Shown here in pieces: positions 7,396-14,644 of a stretch of 29,424 nt of DNA. Source of the stretch: a virus. Position numbers and translations under genes: made by a program. Numbering within the stretch: the stretch's first letter is position 1; each line of letters begins with the position of its first letter. The stretch is taken from positions 1 through 29,424 of the IMG/VR virus record IMGVR_UViG_3300032246_001721, one strand, 5' to 3'. The notes beneath the pieces were generated by a model. That model ran no database searches. It was not told the DNA's origin and worked only from the letters and a program-made list of their open reading frames with translations.

Positions 7396-8537
7396 ACAAC
7401 ATGGTCCTTTTGATATTTTTTCATAATTGATTTATATGTATCTAAATTTTTTGCTTTAGGAGCACAAAGGCCACACAAGCAACTATATTTTTTACATTGT
7501 ATTACAGGCATGCTGTTTGTGTCAAGTTGTTTTTGCAAAGTAGATAAAATTTCTTTGGTATTATTTAAATTACCAATGGGGCCAACAGTACCGTCAAAGT
7601 TCATTTTGCAATCTTTGTTTACAAAAACTTCTCCGTTGACTTGTTTAACAAACAAGAAAAAATGATTTACACTACAATACCAATCTGGAAATTTGTTTTC
7701 AACATACACATGCCGCTGTTTGTAGTTTTGATTGGCACAAGTTTGACGGCCACCGCAACAGGCTCTACCAACGTTGGTCAAGTGACCAGATGATGACTCT
7801 TGTAACACAGACGACGGTTGTCCAAATGTTTTTGAATTGTAAAAGTTATCAAACCATTGTATCTGATTGTGATTGTAAATTCTATCTCCGACGACTCCGA
7901 CGACTCCGACGCTTCCGTCAAGTTGTTTGGGTAACATTTTAATATTGTGTTGTGACACCCATGCAATCATGTCAGTTGCATTTTGAAAAAGAGTTGGCTC
8001 CTGATGCATCATAATAATACATTTTTGTCGACGGCCAGCTCGAGCAATAGTTAATAAATTGTCTCGAAATTGTTGTTGTTGTTTTGCTGTGCTTTCTGCG
8101 TGATAGCTTACTGTAAATTCATCAATGTAGGGTATAATCTGTTGGAGTTTTTTGTCGGATATAATAGCGTTAGTTGTTGTGGTTACAGTTAAATGCCAAT
8201 GGTCAGCATATGGTTTATGTTTTTCTCTAACTTGACTCAGTATTTCTACAATATCAGGATGGTGCAAACTTTCGCCGCCGTATACATTAAGGATTACATA
8301 GCGAACACCACTGGGTTTGGTATTCATGTACAGATCCACATACGCAAACATAAAATCAAGTGCTGCCAAACATTCCAATGCAGGTGGATGTTTTGTACTA
8401 TTGTCGTGGCCACCATAAATGTCCGTAGGGCAATAGCTGCAATCAAGATTACACTTCATTGTCAGCTCCCAATCCAACAAAAAACTAATTCTGTTGTTGG
8501 GGTCTATAGCCGGTTCAAGTACTTCAAAATCAGCCAT
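7392..8537 (-). CDS. Radical SAM enzyme with C-terminal cysteine cluster (SPASM-like)
   Basis: A 381-residue radical SAM protein. The canonical CxxxCxxC motif that binds the 4Fe-4S cluster is C29-C33-C36 (MKCNLDCSYCP). NVYGGESLHH supplies the GGE that contacts the SAM amino group. The C-terminal third is rich in Cys (GRACCGGRQTC, DWYCSVNH, NKDCKMNF, QCKKYSCLCGLCAPK), as in SPASM/twitch enzymes that hold auxiliary Fe-S clusters and modify peptides or proteins. The substrate is unknown. It shares a base with the clamp-loader stop (TAATG) and overlaps the 100-residue gene by 4. An in-frame 9-base microrepeat encodes GVVGVVG near residues 210-216. An encoded Fe-S carrier elsewhere in the window could help mature it. 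Confidence 0.8.
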   Translation of the reverse strand: MADFEVLEPAIDPNNRISFLLDWELTMKCNLDCSYCPTDIYGGHDNSTKHPPALECLAALDFMFAYVDLYMNTKPSGVRYVILNVYGGESLHHPDIVEILSQVREKHKPYADHWHLTVTTTTNAIISDKKLQQIIPYIDEFTVSYHAESTAKQQQQFRDNLLTIARAGRRQKCIIMMHQEPTLFQNATDMIAWVSQHNIKMLPKQLDGSVGVVGVVGDRIYNHNQIQWFDNFYNSKTFGQPSSVLQESSSGHLTNVGRACCGGRQTCANQNYKQRHVYVENKFPDWYCSVNHFFLFVKQVNGEVFVNKDCKMNFDGTVGPIGNLNNTKEILSTLQKQLDTNSMPVIQCKKYSCLCGLCAPKAKNLDTYKSIMKKYQKDHVV

Positions 8538-9454
8538 TATAGATTGGTCAATTCCACTAGTGTAGCACTTAAATTAATTTCTTGATCTGCTACCATGGGT
8601 ACATTAACCAAGCCTTGGCGTATGATAATGATTGCTCGATCTTGTTTTTCTGTGTCCTTGCTCCACAATTCTAAATTGTCATACAACCAACGGAATACAT
8701 CTTCCATTTCTTCTGGACGTGCCTGACTACACATAAGTTTGCGAGCTTCATTGATACGGCCCTCTTTGAACAGTTCTACAGCACTGAGTTTCCAATCTCC
8801 AGTGCTACCAGCATCACCACTAGGAGCAATCAGTTGACCAGAGGAACTGTTCATTTGTAGTGTATTCAAACATTTACGCAGGTCTGGATATGCGGCTTTG
8901 ACGTAAGTGTCCAAGGTATCCAGATCAAATTCAACACTTTCTTCAACCAACACAGTAGCGGCTCTAGCAGTAAACTCTGTGACATCCACACGTTCAATGT
9001 GGAATCCTTGACAACGACTATGCAGTGCCGGAATAATTTTAGTAGGATAGTTACAAGTTAAAATAAATCTAGCAGTATGAGCATAGGTTTCCATTACTCC
9101 ACGCAGGGCGGCCTGTGCGTTTGGACTTAGATAGTCTGCCTCGTCCAACAACACAATTTTAAAGTCGCCAAATGGCATGGTTTCTACAAATGTTTGAATC
9201 TTAACACGAACATCGTCGACGCTGTTGGTGCGACTGGCATTGATTTCCAACACATCAAACTCATTTGTTTCAAGTTGATTGATTAGGATCTTGGCCAAGG
9301 TTGTTTTACCAATGCCAGCAGTGCCGCTGAATATTAAATGTGGGATTGCTCGATCTTTGATCCAACTTTCGATTTGTTCACGTTGTGCAGAATCTCGAAA
9401 CACATATCCATCGATTGTGCTAGGACGGTACTTCTCTACCCAAAGTTCCTTCAT
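8537..9454 (-). CDS. Sliding-clamp loader ATPase subunit (T4 gp44 / RFC-like)
   Basis: A 305-residue AAA+ clamp loader. It starts WVEKYRPSTIDGYV, the RFC/gp44 entry motif. Walker A is GTAGIGKT (44-51), Walker B is LLDEAD (102-107), sensor 1 is TCNYP (133-137), and the arginine-finger SRC motif is HSRCQG (145-150). The protein loads the sliding clamp onto primed DNA during phage replication. The partner gp62-type small subunit and the clamp gp45 are not in this window. The gene begins directly after the stop of the 63-residue gene and shares one base with the radical SAM start, so it belongs to a compact operon. Length agrees with T4 gp44 (319 aa). Confidence 0.9.
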   Translation of the reverse strand: MKELWVEKYRPSTIDGYVFRDSAQREQIESWIKDRAIPHLIFSGTAGIGKTTLAKILINQLETNEFDVLEINASRTNSVDDVRVKIQTFVETMPFGDFKIVLLDEADYLSPNAQAALRGVMETYAHTARFILTCNYPTKIIPALHSRCQGFHIERVDVTEFTARAATVLVEESVEFDLDTLDTYVKAAYPDLRKCLNTLQMNSSSGQLIAPSGDAGSTGDWKLSAVELFKEGRINEARKLMCSQARPEEMEDVFRWLYDNLELWSKDTEKQDRAIIIIRQGLVNVPMVADQEINLSATLVELTNL

Positions 9455-9646
9455 TTATACCAATTCCTCAGCAATACCTAACAGTTCTGCAATGGCAAAT
9501 AAAATTGCCGCAGTTTGAATTTCGTAGTATGCTAGAGCAAAGCAGGCACCAAGACGGAATCCACTTTTAAGAAAGCTAATAGCTTGATGTTTACGTGCAT
9601 TTGGATGTTTTTCAATTTGAGTTACTGTGGGTTTAGTTAGTGCCAT
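9455..9646 (-). CDS. Small protein with one hydrophobic segment, unknown function
   Basis: A 63-residue protein with a basic N-terminal half (EKHPNARKHQ) and a hydrophobic C-terminal half (about residues 33-58, GACFALAYYEIQTAAILFA onward) that could be one membrane helix. AAAGGA lies eight bases before the ATG, inside the end of the zinc-ribbon-like gene. It sits immediately in front of the clamp loader with abutting stop and start. The function is not recognised. Confidence 0.6.
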   Translation of the reverse strand: MALTKPTVTQIEKHPNARKHQAISFLKSGFRLGACFALAYYEIQTAAILFAIAELLGIAEELV

Positions 9647-9647
9647 T

Positions 9648-9827
9648 TTATTTTCCTTTAAAAAAATTAATTAAGTTTGTAAATCTTGTTTTGAACTGTG
9701 AGATATCAACTTGAGCTGAGTGATGCGGGCAACGACCTTGTCGATAATCACATGCAGGTGTGTAAGTTTGACCGCAGATTTGGCAGTCTATTTTTTTAGT
9801 ATCTCTAATAATCTTTCTTGTTCCCAT
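9648..9827 (-). CDS. Small zinc-binding (CxxC...C...CxHH-like) protein
   Basis: A 59-residue gene. The protein starts MGTRKIIRDTKKIDCQICGQ and then reads TYTPACDYRQGRCPHHSAQ. Two cysteines in CQIC, further C in PAC and GRC, and the HH directly after CP give a compact candidate zinc-binding site. The rest is basic with a hydrophobic end (LINFFKGK). It overlaps the upstream 73-residue gene by 40 bases in another frame. Homologues of this kind are common among small phage proteins. A nucleic-acid or protein-binding role is plausible but unproven. Confidence 0.65.
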   Translation of the reverse strand: MGTRKIIRDTKKIDCQICGQTYTPACDYRQGRCPHHSAQVDISQFKTRFTNLINFFKGK

Positions 9828-10009
9828 TTTTCTTCTCCGGCAAAAGTCGGTAGTTGACTATATCTGTCTTCTAACCAACATTTTAACAGATAAAGTTCTT
9901 CTTTACAACTCATTTGGATAAAACCGTCGTTGTACGGGCTGGATATTTCAGCTAAACTATGACGAATAGCAGTATAAACCATATCCAATGCTGGTTTGTT
10001 AAATCCCAT
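9788..10009 (-). CDS. Small helical protein of unknown function
   Basis: A 73-residue, mostly helical and acidic protein (SCKEELYLLKCWLEDRY, then EEKWEQERLLEILKK). No recognised domain. Its ATG shares a base with the stop of the preceding 49-residue gene (TAATG), which supports it as real. It overlaps the zinc-protein gene at its 3' end by 40 bases. Confidence 0.55.
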   Translation of the reverse strand: MGFNKPALDMVYTAIRHSLAEISSPYNDGFIQMSCKEELYLLKCWLEDRYSQLPTFAGEEKWEQERLLEILKK

Positions 10010-10158
10010 TAACTTGGAATCATGTGTGGAATGTAAGGGACGTTACGTGGCCCATAGCGTTGCTCAAGTAGTTTTTTTGCTTCTTGAGCATTTGGAGCAT
10101 ACACACGATCCTTTTTGGGACCTTCGGGTGTGCGAACTTCAGTTTCGTACATGGGCAT
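10009..10158 (-). CDS. Small conserved phage protein (49 aa)
   Basis: A short gene that starts MPMYETEVRTPEGPKKDRVY. The remainder reads as a helix (NAQEAKKLLEQRYG) and a Pro-rich tail ending in PHMIPS. Basic-acidic alternation and a TAATG junction with the next gene argue that it is translated. It starts two bases after the co-chaperonin stop. A second ATG two codons in is also possible. Function unknown. Confidence 0.6.
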   Translation of the reverse strand: MPMYETEVRTPEGPKKDRVYAPNAQEAKKLLEQRYGPRNVPYIPHMIPS

Positions 10159-10160
10159 GA

Positions 10161-10553
10161 TTATTCTCTAGTTTGTTTTGCCACGTGAACTGCTGTGCTC
10201 ATTGTGTCGTCTTGCGGCATTTCATCCGAATCTGAAATCAACAAAATGTCTGCTGGGTCAATACGTCTAATTGTGCATTTGCCGGATTCGTCTTCGATAT
10301 CTAATCCACGAGTCCAACGACCGTGTGCCACACAGATCCATTGCCCTACCTGTACATCTTGTTGTTTAGGTCCTACTGCATACACACGACCCCAACGTGG
10401 ACGAATGCCCAAGGTGGTGCCATTGTCATTCATCAAAATCAAACCGCTTTGTGTAATACGTTGATCAAAACTCATTTCACTAACTATGACATGGTCATGT
10501 AGAGCTTTGAGTTGTTGTTTAGATAGTTTGTGTGGGCTAAATGCTGGTTTCAT
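10161..10553 (-). CDS. GroES/gp31-like co-chaperonin
   Basis: A 130-residue protein with the Cpn10 fold pattern: LHDHVIVSEMSFDQRITQSGLIL corresponds to the first strands and the mobile loop that contacts GroEL, then RWGRVYAVGPKQQDVQVGQWICV matches the GxVxAVGxG...vkvGD signature, and ADILLISD is the last strand. T4 gp31 and cyanophage homologues replace host GroES to fold the major capsid protein. The loop here is longer than in GroES, in line with gp31-type proteins. An extra C-terminal tail of about 20 residues is polar. An AGGA ribosome site precedes ATG. Confidence 0.8.
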   Translation of the reverse strand: MKPAFSPHKLSKQQLKALHDHVIVSEMSFDQRITQSGLILMNDNGTTLGIRPRWGRVYAVGPKQQDVQVGQWICVAHGRWTRGLDIEDESGKCTIRRIDPADILLISDSDEMPQDDTMSTAVHVAKQTRE

Positions 10554-10561
10554 GTGTCCTC

Positions 10562-11050
10562 TTAGATTTTTTTCAGTCCTGCTTCTTGTGCTCGTTGTCT
10601 AGGTGTTTTTTCAAGTTCTTGTTTGATGGCTCTGGATCTTGCAATTGCTGCTGCCAAGCCTCCTTGTGGTGTTCCGGGTTCATCAACAGTCGGCGACTCC
10701 GGCTCGGCTACTGTTTCAGTAACTGATTCGGGTTCTTGGCTAACGACCAAGTCTTCTATGAGTGGATCTGCATCGGATTCATCTGCGGGCACTTCTTGAC
10801 GTGCTTGTTTTGCTGCCCGGGTACTGGTGTGAACTGTTGCATTGGCACTAGTAACTGCGACTGTTTGACGATTGTGCTGACGCTGGATCTGTCGATTTTT
10901 ACGATCAATTACTTGGTTACCGCTGTCTAGTAAATCGCCGCGAGCATTGACATTCATATTGCCTACTGCTCGTACCGCTTCGTTTTGCAAAAGCAAAGAA
11001 CCCAAATCAATGGCCTTTCCTTGGGCAGTTTTGTATACTTTTCGTGTCAT
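10562..11050 (-). CDS. Conserved phage protein, acidic/low-complexity centre
   Basis: A 162-residue protein with a well-defined N-terminal part (TAQGKAIDLGSLLLQNE, then AVGNMNVNARGDLLDSGN) and a long Glu/Ser/Pro-rich middle (about 85-130), ending in a basic helix. The N-terminal block resembles proteins seen repeatedly in aquatic T4-like phages, but I cannot give a function. The disordered acidic middle and helical end recall scaffold or assembly proteins. AAAGGA precedes the ATG and a TAAATA box lies 23 bases upstream, so late expression is likely. Confidence 0.6.
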   Translation of the reverse strand: MTRKVYKTAQGKAIDLGSLLLQNEAVRAVGNMNVNARGDLLDSGNQVIDRKNRQIQRQHNRQTVAVTSANATVHTSTRAAKQARQEVPADESDADPLIEDLVVSQEPESVTETVAEPESPTVDEPGTPQGGLAAAIARSRAIKQELEKTPRQRAQEAGLKKI

Positions 11051-11073
11051 GTTAATTCCTTTGAATATAACGT

Positions 11074-11079
11074 TATTTA
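11074..11079 (-). promoter_or_regulatory. Late-box-like TAAATA upstream of gene 10562
   Basis: Minus strand CGTTAAATAACG, a palindrome, overlapping the stop of the DnaE-like gene and 23 bases before the ATG at 11050. Confidence 0.35.
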
Positions 11080-11598
11080 ACGCAAGAACTCGTTGATGTC
11101 TAAATTATAATACATGGAATCAATTCGATGTACGCCCAATTTATATAATACATAACTGGCCACGCTCGATCCACGTCCTACACCCCAGATTACACGATTT
11201 TGTTTCATTACATCTACTAGATATTTCAGATAGCGTAACAGGTTAAACAAATCTCGTTCTTGATATAGTAGTAATTCTTGTCCGCATCTTTGTAATTCAG
11301 CTTCGGATTCACACAAGCCCAATACGTGTACCGCTATGTCTAACGTTTTGTATTCGTCGGGCATGTGCCAAGTCATTTGTTGTGTGGCATGAAACTCTGG
11401 CACAGAAGTTTCTGCACTGTACGGAAACGACCAAGTCAGTAATGAGTCAGGATGCTCAACAAGTCTGGCCAAATGTTCAATATCCACGGTTTGATCAACC
11501 ACAACATTTTTCAATGAATCAACAGTACGTCCTTGCATGAGCAAATTGCATACATCATTTTCTGAAAATACCAGTTCGCTAAATTTATTTTGTATCAT
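11077..11598 (-). CDS. DnaE-like stub: GRGS region of DNA polymerase III alpha without catalytic aspartates
   Basis: A 173-residue protein from the ATG at 11596-11598 (a longer reading starts inside the upstream gene). Its last 40 residues match the palm entry of family C polymerases: WGVGRGSSVASYVLYKLG followed by HRIDSMYYNLDINEFLR, compare GxGRGSAAGSLVAYxLGIT-DPxxxxLxFERFL of DnaE. The preceding part, with YQERDLFNLLRYLKYLVDVM, matches the helical region before it. The protein ends exactly before the PDxD segment with the catalytic aspartates, and there is no PHP domain. It therefore cannot polymerise by itself; it may be a decoy, a regulator or one half of a split enzyme. It overlaps its upstream neighbour by 14 bases. 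Confidence 0.6.
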   Translation of the reverse strand: MIQNKFSELVFSENDVCNLLMQGRTVDSLKNVVVDQTVDIEHLARLVEHPDSLLTWSFPYSAETSVPEFHATQQMTWHMPDEYKTLDIAVHVLGLCESEAELQRCGQELLLYQERDLFNLLRYLKYLVDVMKQNRVIWGVGRGSSVASYVLYKLGVHRIDSMYYNLDINEFLR

Positions 11599-12193
11599 CG
11601 GATTTTTTAAAGTCAGCAAATACCACAATGTTGCCAGACTCGTCACTGACAGTATCATCTGTCCAGTCTAACTCTAACTCTCGCCAAGGACTGATTTGGT
11701 GTATGGTTAGAACTTTTTCAGAATTGTCTGACACAAACTCGCTATGAGTTAAATCCGCAGTAGTCCACCACTCGGGTTGCACATATCCTACAGTGTTTTC
11801 TTCTTCACTGTGTAGATAAACCATGTATTCGCCCACAGCACTGGACAATTCGGTTTCATACACAATCATACGATTTTCCATCACAGCATTTAATTTATGG
11901 TACAGCATGATTCCAATTAATTGATCAACTGGGGCACCGGGCATGGTTGTAATATCTAGTCCTGCCTGCACATAACGATCACATTGTTCTGTTTCGGCCA
12001 CGTCAACAAAAATAGTACTTTCCATGCAGGTATAGATAAAACATTTAAGTCGTTCAAATGCCGTGGATTGATCGTCAGGATCTTCGCTAACAGTGGCCAT
12101 TAAAACCCTAAGGTTATAATTGTTCATGTAAAAACTGCCATGGTGATAAATGCCAGCAGTGAAGGTAAAGTCGTATTTGAGTCGCACGTTCAT
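11585..12193 (-). CDS. Conserved phage protein of unknown function
   Basis: A 202-residue acidic, beta-rich protein (YDFTFTAGIYHHGSFYM, LMATVSEDPDDQSTAFE, AGLDITTMPG). No motif for an enzyme is seen. It overlaps the upstream 72-residue gene by 4 bases and the DnaE-like stub by 14, so the three genes form one translational unit. The constant coupling to the DnaE-like protein suggests a joint function in replication or its control, which is inference only. Confidence 0.55.
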   Translation of the reverse strand: MNVRLKYDFTFTAGIYHHGSFYMNNYNLRVLMATVSEDPDDQSTAFERLKCFIYTCMESTIFVDVAETEQCDRYVQAGLDITTMPGAPVDQLIGIMLYHKLNAVMENRMIVYETELSSAVGEYMVYLHSEEENTVGYVQPEWWTTADLTHSEFVSDNSEKVLTIHQISPWRELELDWTDDTVSDESGNIVVFADFKKSDDTK

Positions 12194-12408
12194 GAAATGT
12201 CAATGACCTCGTCAAATGCTCCGCCTGTGCCGCGAAGCTTTTCTTGATATTTGTTGTTGTAACTTTCTAGGGCCATCCTTAATTGATTGCAAAGATGCCC
12301 GTTGCCAGTGCGATAGGCAATGCCTAATTTTTTGTTTAGTTCGGTAATTTTTTCTTGTAGTTCTTCAGCAGTCAAAGAATCTAGGCTAGAAATTAACGGA
12401 TGTTCCAT
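12190..12408 (-). CDS. Small coiled-coil protein of unknown function
   Basis: A 72-residue helical protein (SLTAEELQEKITELNKKLG with heptad-like spacing, then LCNQLRMALESYNNKYQEKL). No Shine-Dalgarno precedes the ATG; instead a TTGACT-17-TACAAT promoter places its -10 box exactly six bases before the start codon, predicting a leaderless mRNA. It overlaps the next gene downstream by 4 bases. It is the first gene of an operon that runs towards the co-chaperonin. Confidence 0.6.
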   Translation of the reverse strand: MEHPLISSLDSLTAEELQEKITELNKKLGIAYRTGNGHLCNQLRMALESYNNKYQEKLRGTGGAFDEVIDIS

Positions 12409-12414
12409 ATACCT

Positions 12415-12443
12415 ATTGTATATGATTACAACTGTAAAGTCAA
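12415..12443 (-). promoter_or_regulatory. Sigma70-type promoter of 72-residue gene, leaderless spacing
   Basis: TTGACT (12438-12443), 17-base spacer, TACAAT (12415-12420), then six bases to the ATG at 12408. No ribosome site fits between. Confidence 0.65.
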
Positions 12444-12453
12444 CTAGTTTTGG

Positions 12454-13344
12454 TTAGGCAAATACTACGCCGTTACTACCAATGCAAAACCATTTGGAAT
12501 TGATATACTGTAGTGTGCAACCATCGCCAATGTCATTAAATCTAATTGTGCCTGTGCCACTGGCTTTCCAGCCAGCGTTACTAACGGTAATAACCATATC
12601 TCCGCCGTCGGCTACCATCATAAAGGTTTTAATTTGTCCGTCGGCACCAGCAGCCAAAGTTGCTGTTTCTGCTGTAGCTGTTGAGAAATAACTAGCAGTT
12701 ACTCCTAAACTTGCCGCGGCACTTGGGGCTAAATCTTCACTGGTATAGTTAAATGGTGTAAGAATATTGTTGACCTGTGACAGTGAAATAGTACTGCCGC
12801 CATCGCTGGTCGAAAAAACAAAAGTATAGTAACCAGTGGCCGCAAATTCCATGGTATTGGTTGAAGTGCTAAGACCTTGAACACCAGCTGTGTTGATTGA
12901 AACGGCTGTTGGGAATGTGACAGTATGGGCAACGCTAGACACATAAACTTGTACAGCAACCGTGCCCAGAGCACCAGCAACAGGCCAGCTACCACTGGTA
13001 AATGCCAAACTGATTGGACCATTGGTAGTTACAGTTTGATAACTGCCGGCAGAATAGTTGATGGTAACTGTTCCACTAAGCGTTCCTAGAGCAACTCGTG
13101 TTTCACTCATGTCTTGTAGTTGAGCATTGCTCAATACGCTACCATTCATGTCATTGTTTAAAGTTGTTCCGGTTAAGGCACCTTTAAGAATTACATTGTT
13201 TTGCAAGTCAGTAATTTCGTCGGCTGCATAAGCAAAGTTGGTTTTCGTGTTGGTAAAATTATCACGAAAACCTTGTGAATTGTTATCTTGTCCGGCTACT
13301 GGGTAAGCACCGTCGATGTTGTTTGGGTTAATTGCACTGGTCAT
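12454..13344 (-). CDS. Tail-fibre / adhesin-type structural protein
   Basis: A 296-residue secreted-looking structural protein without cysteines in the body except near the C-terminus. The N-terminal part NNSQGFRDNFTNTKTNF is a module I recognise from fibre and baseplate-associated proteins of aquatic myophages, here with the R-x-x-F-x-x-x-x-x-N-F spacing shared by neighbouring fibres. The remainder is Thr/Ser/Gly/Ala-rich beta structure (TLSGTVTINYSAGSYQTVTT) ending in CTLQYINSKWFCIGSNG, a likely receptor-facing tip. AGGA precedes the ATG, and a GATAAATATT box 23 bases upstream looks like a late promoter. It is probably a virion-surface protein; the exact location is unknown. Confidence 0.65.
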   Translation of the reverse strand: MTSAINPNNIDGAYPVAGQDNNSQGFRDNFTNTKTNFAYAADEITDLQNNVILKGALTGTTLNNDMNGSVLSNAQLQDMSETRVALGTLSGTVTINYSAGSYQTVTTNGPISLAFTSGSWPVAGALGTVAVQVYVSSVAHTVTFPTAVSINTAGVQGLSTSTNTMEFAATGYYTFVFSTSDGGSTISLSQVNNILTPFNYTSEDLAPSAAASLGVTASYFSTATAETATLAAGADGQIKTFMMVADGGDMVITVSNAGWKASGTGTIRFNDIGDGCTLQYINSKWFCIGSNGVVFA

Positions 13345-13368
13345 AATATGTCCTAAGTTATCTGTAAA

Positions 13369-13374
13369 TATTTA
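13369..13374 (-). promoter_or_regulatory. Late-box-like TAAATA upstream of adhesin gene 12454
   Basis: Minus strand TTGATAAATATTTACAG, 24 bases before the ATG at 13344, with AGGA between. Confidence 0.45.
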
Positions 13375-13408
13375 TCAAAACTGTATTCTGCTTAAAAAAT
13401 CCTAAATT

Positions 13409-14644
13409 TTAAGCATAGTAGCTGATGGTTATACGGCCACCGCCACCTGCGGCATTTTGGGCACCTCCATTGGTACCGGGTCCTTGTGTTCCTCCTAGCG
13501 GAACTAGACTATTGCCAAGTTCTCCAGAATAAGCACCGTTATCTCCACCAGTCAATCCTCCACCAGCACCACCATTGTAGCCACCTCCACCTCCACCACC
13601 ACCACCACCATCGCCAGGGTTACTTTGTCCTCCAGCACCGGCTATAGCACCTGAACCGCCAACTCCGTTGTTGGCTATTCCGCTTGAATATTGGCCTGCT
13701 CCGCCACCGCCACCACCACCACCAGCAACTGCTTTAACAATACCGTTGACTGCTAGGGCTGTTGCACCACCACCACCGCCACCAGATCCAGAAGTACCAG
13801 ATGGCCCAGAATTTCCACCACCACCGCCGTAAAAACCGCCGTAAATGACTGCACCAATTGATGCAGGGCCCCCGGTATTAACACCATACACTCTCACACT
13901 GTGATTACCAGCAGTGACATAAAATGAATTGGTATATACATTTGTATATTCACCAATTGACAAGACTTCAACACCGTCTACATAAATTGCACCGTAATTG
14001 TCACAGGATCCAGAAACACTGTAATACGCACTAGTTGGAAAATTAATAGTGACAGTTTGATCAAACGGATTAGTAGGACCCCAAATACCATACGTATTTA
14101 AAAATCCACAATAGGTAGGATAAGTTGCACGGTAATTACCAGGAGTACTTAATAAATTCAAAGTAGACCATGGTAGCTGACCCGATAAACCTCCAGCTCC
14201 ACCTCCAGCACCGCTGCCATTGTAACCACCTCCACCACCTCCACCGATAGAAATAACCACACTATCTCCACCCACTGCTCCTGTTACATTTCCAGCAATT
14301 ACTCGCCCAGGAGATCCTGGATATCCAGATCCAAATCGATCAGGTCCTCCACCTCCACCTCCACCTCCACCGGCCATATCAGTAACAATAATATTTCCAG
14401 TAAACGATCCAGGTAAAATAATCGATTGGCTAGTGGTATAGGTATACGTGTATAAGGTAAGTTTACGAGCACCATAAAAATTACTCAGTGATATTGGACC
14501 GGATGTGGGTACGTTAGGAGCAGCACTAGATGGAGGCACATACGCACCGCCTTTATAATATTCGCTGAGACTGATTGGATCTGTTCCTCCAAACTCTGTT
14601 TGAATTTCGGTAAGACTGATTGGCCCTGAACTAGGCAACGTCAT
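13409..14644 (-). CDS. Glycine-rich tail-fibre adhesin
   Basis: A 411-residue protein in three parts. Residues 1-60 contain three related blocks, each carrying PISL (GPISLTEIQTEFGG, PISLSEYYKGG, GPISLSNFYGA). The middle and the last third are polyglycine tracts of up to about 10 Gly, alternating with short hydrophobic motifs (AGGGGGGGG, GGGGGGGYNGSG). Between them a domain around residues 190-270 (YCGFLNTYGIWG, then YVDGVEVLSIG) looks like a small beta-sandwich of PA14 type. Glycine-rich lattices of this kind form polyglycine-II helices in gp38-type adhesins that bind host receptors. The gene abuts the next fibre gene (TAATG at 14644), so both belong to one transcript. Confidence 0.7.
   Translation of the reverse strand: MTLPSSGPISLTEIQTEFGGTDPISLSEYYKGGAYVPPSSAAPNVPTSGPISLSNFYGARKLTLYTYTYTTSQSIILPGSFTGNIIVTDMAGGGGGGGGGPDRFGSGYPGSPGRVIAGNVTGAVGGDSVVISIGGGGGGGYNGSGAGGGAGGLSGQLPWSTLNLLSTPGNYRATYPTYCGFLNTYGIWGPTNPFDQTVTINFPTSAYYSVSGSCDNYGAIYVDGVEVLSIGEYTNVYTNSFYVTAGNHSVRVYGVNTGGPASIGAVIYGGFYGGGGGNSGPSGTSGSGGGGGGATALAVNGIVKAVAGGGGGGGGAGQYSSGIANNGVGGSGAIAGAGGQSNPGDGGGGGGGGGGYNGGAGGGLTGGDNGAYSGELGNSLVPLGGTQGPGTNGGAQNAAGGGGRITISYYA

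Noticed and set aside
11599-11658. Longer start for the DnaE-like gene
   Set aside because: The extra 20 residues lie entirely inside the upstream gene in another frame and look like a chance hydrophobic stretch.
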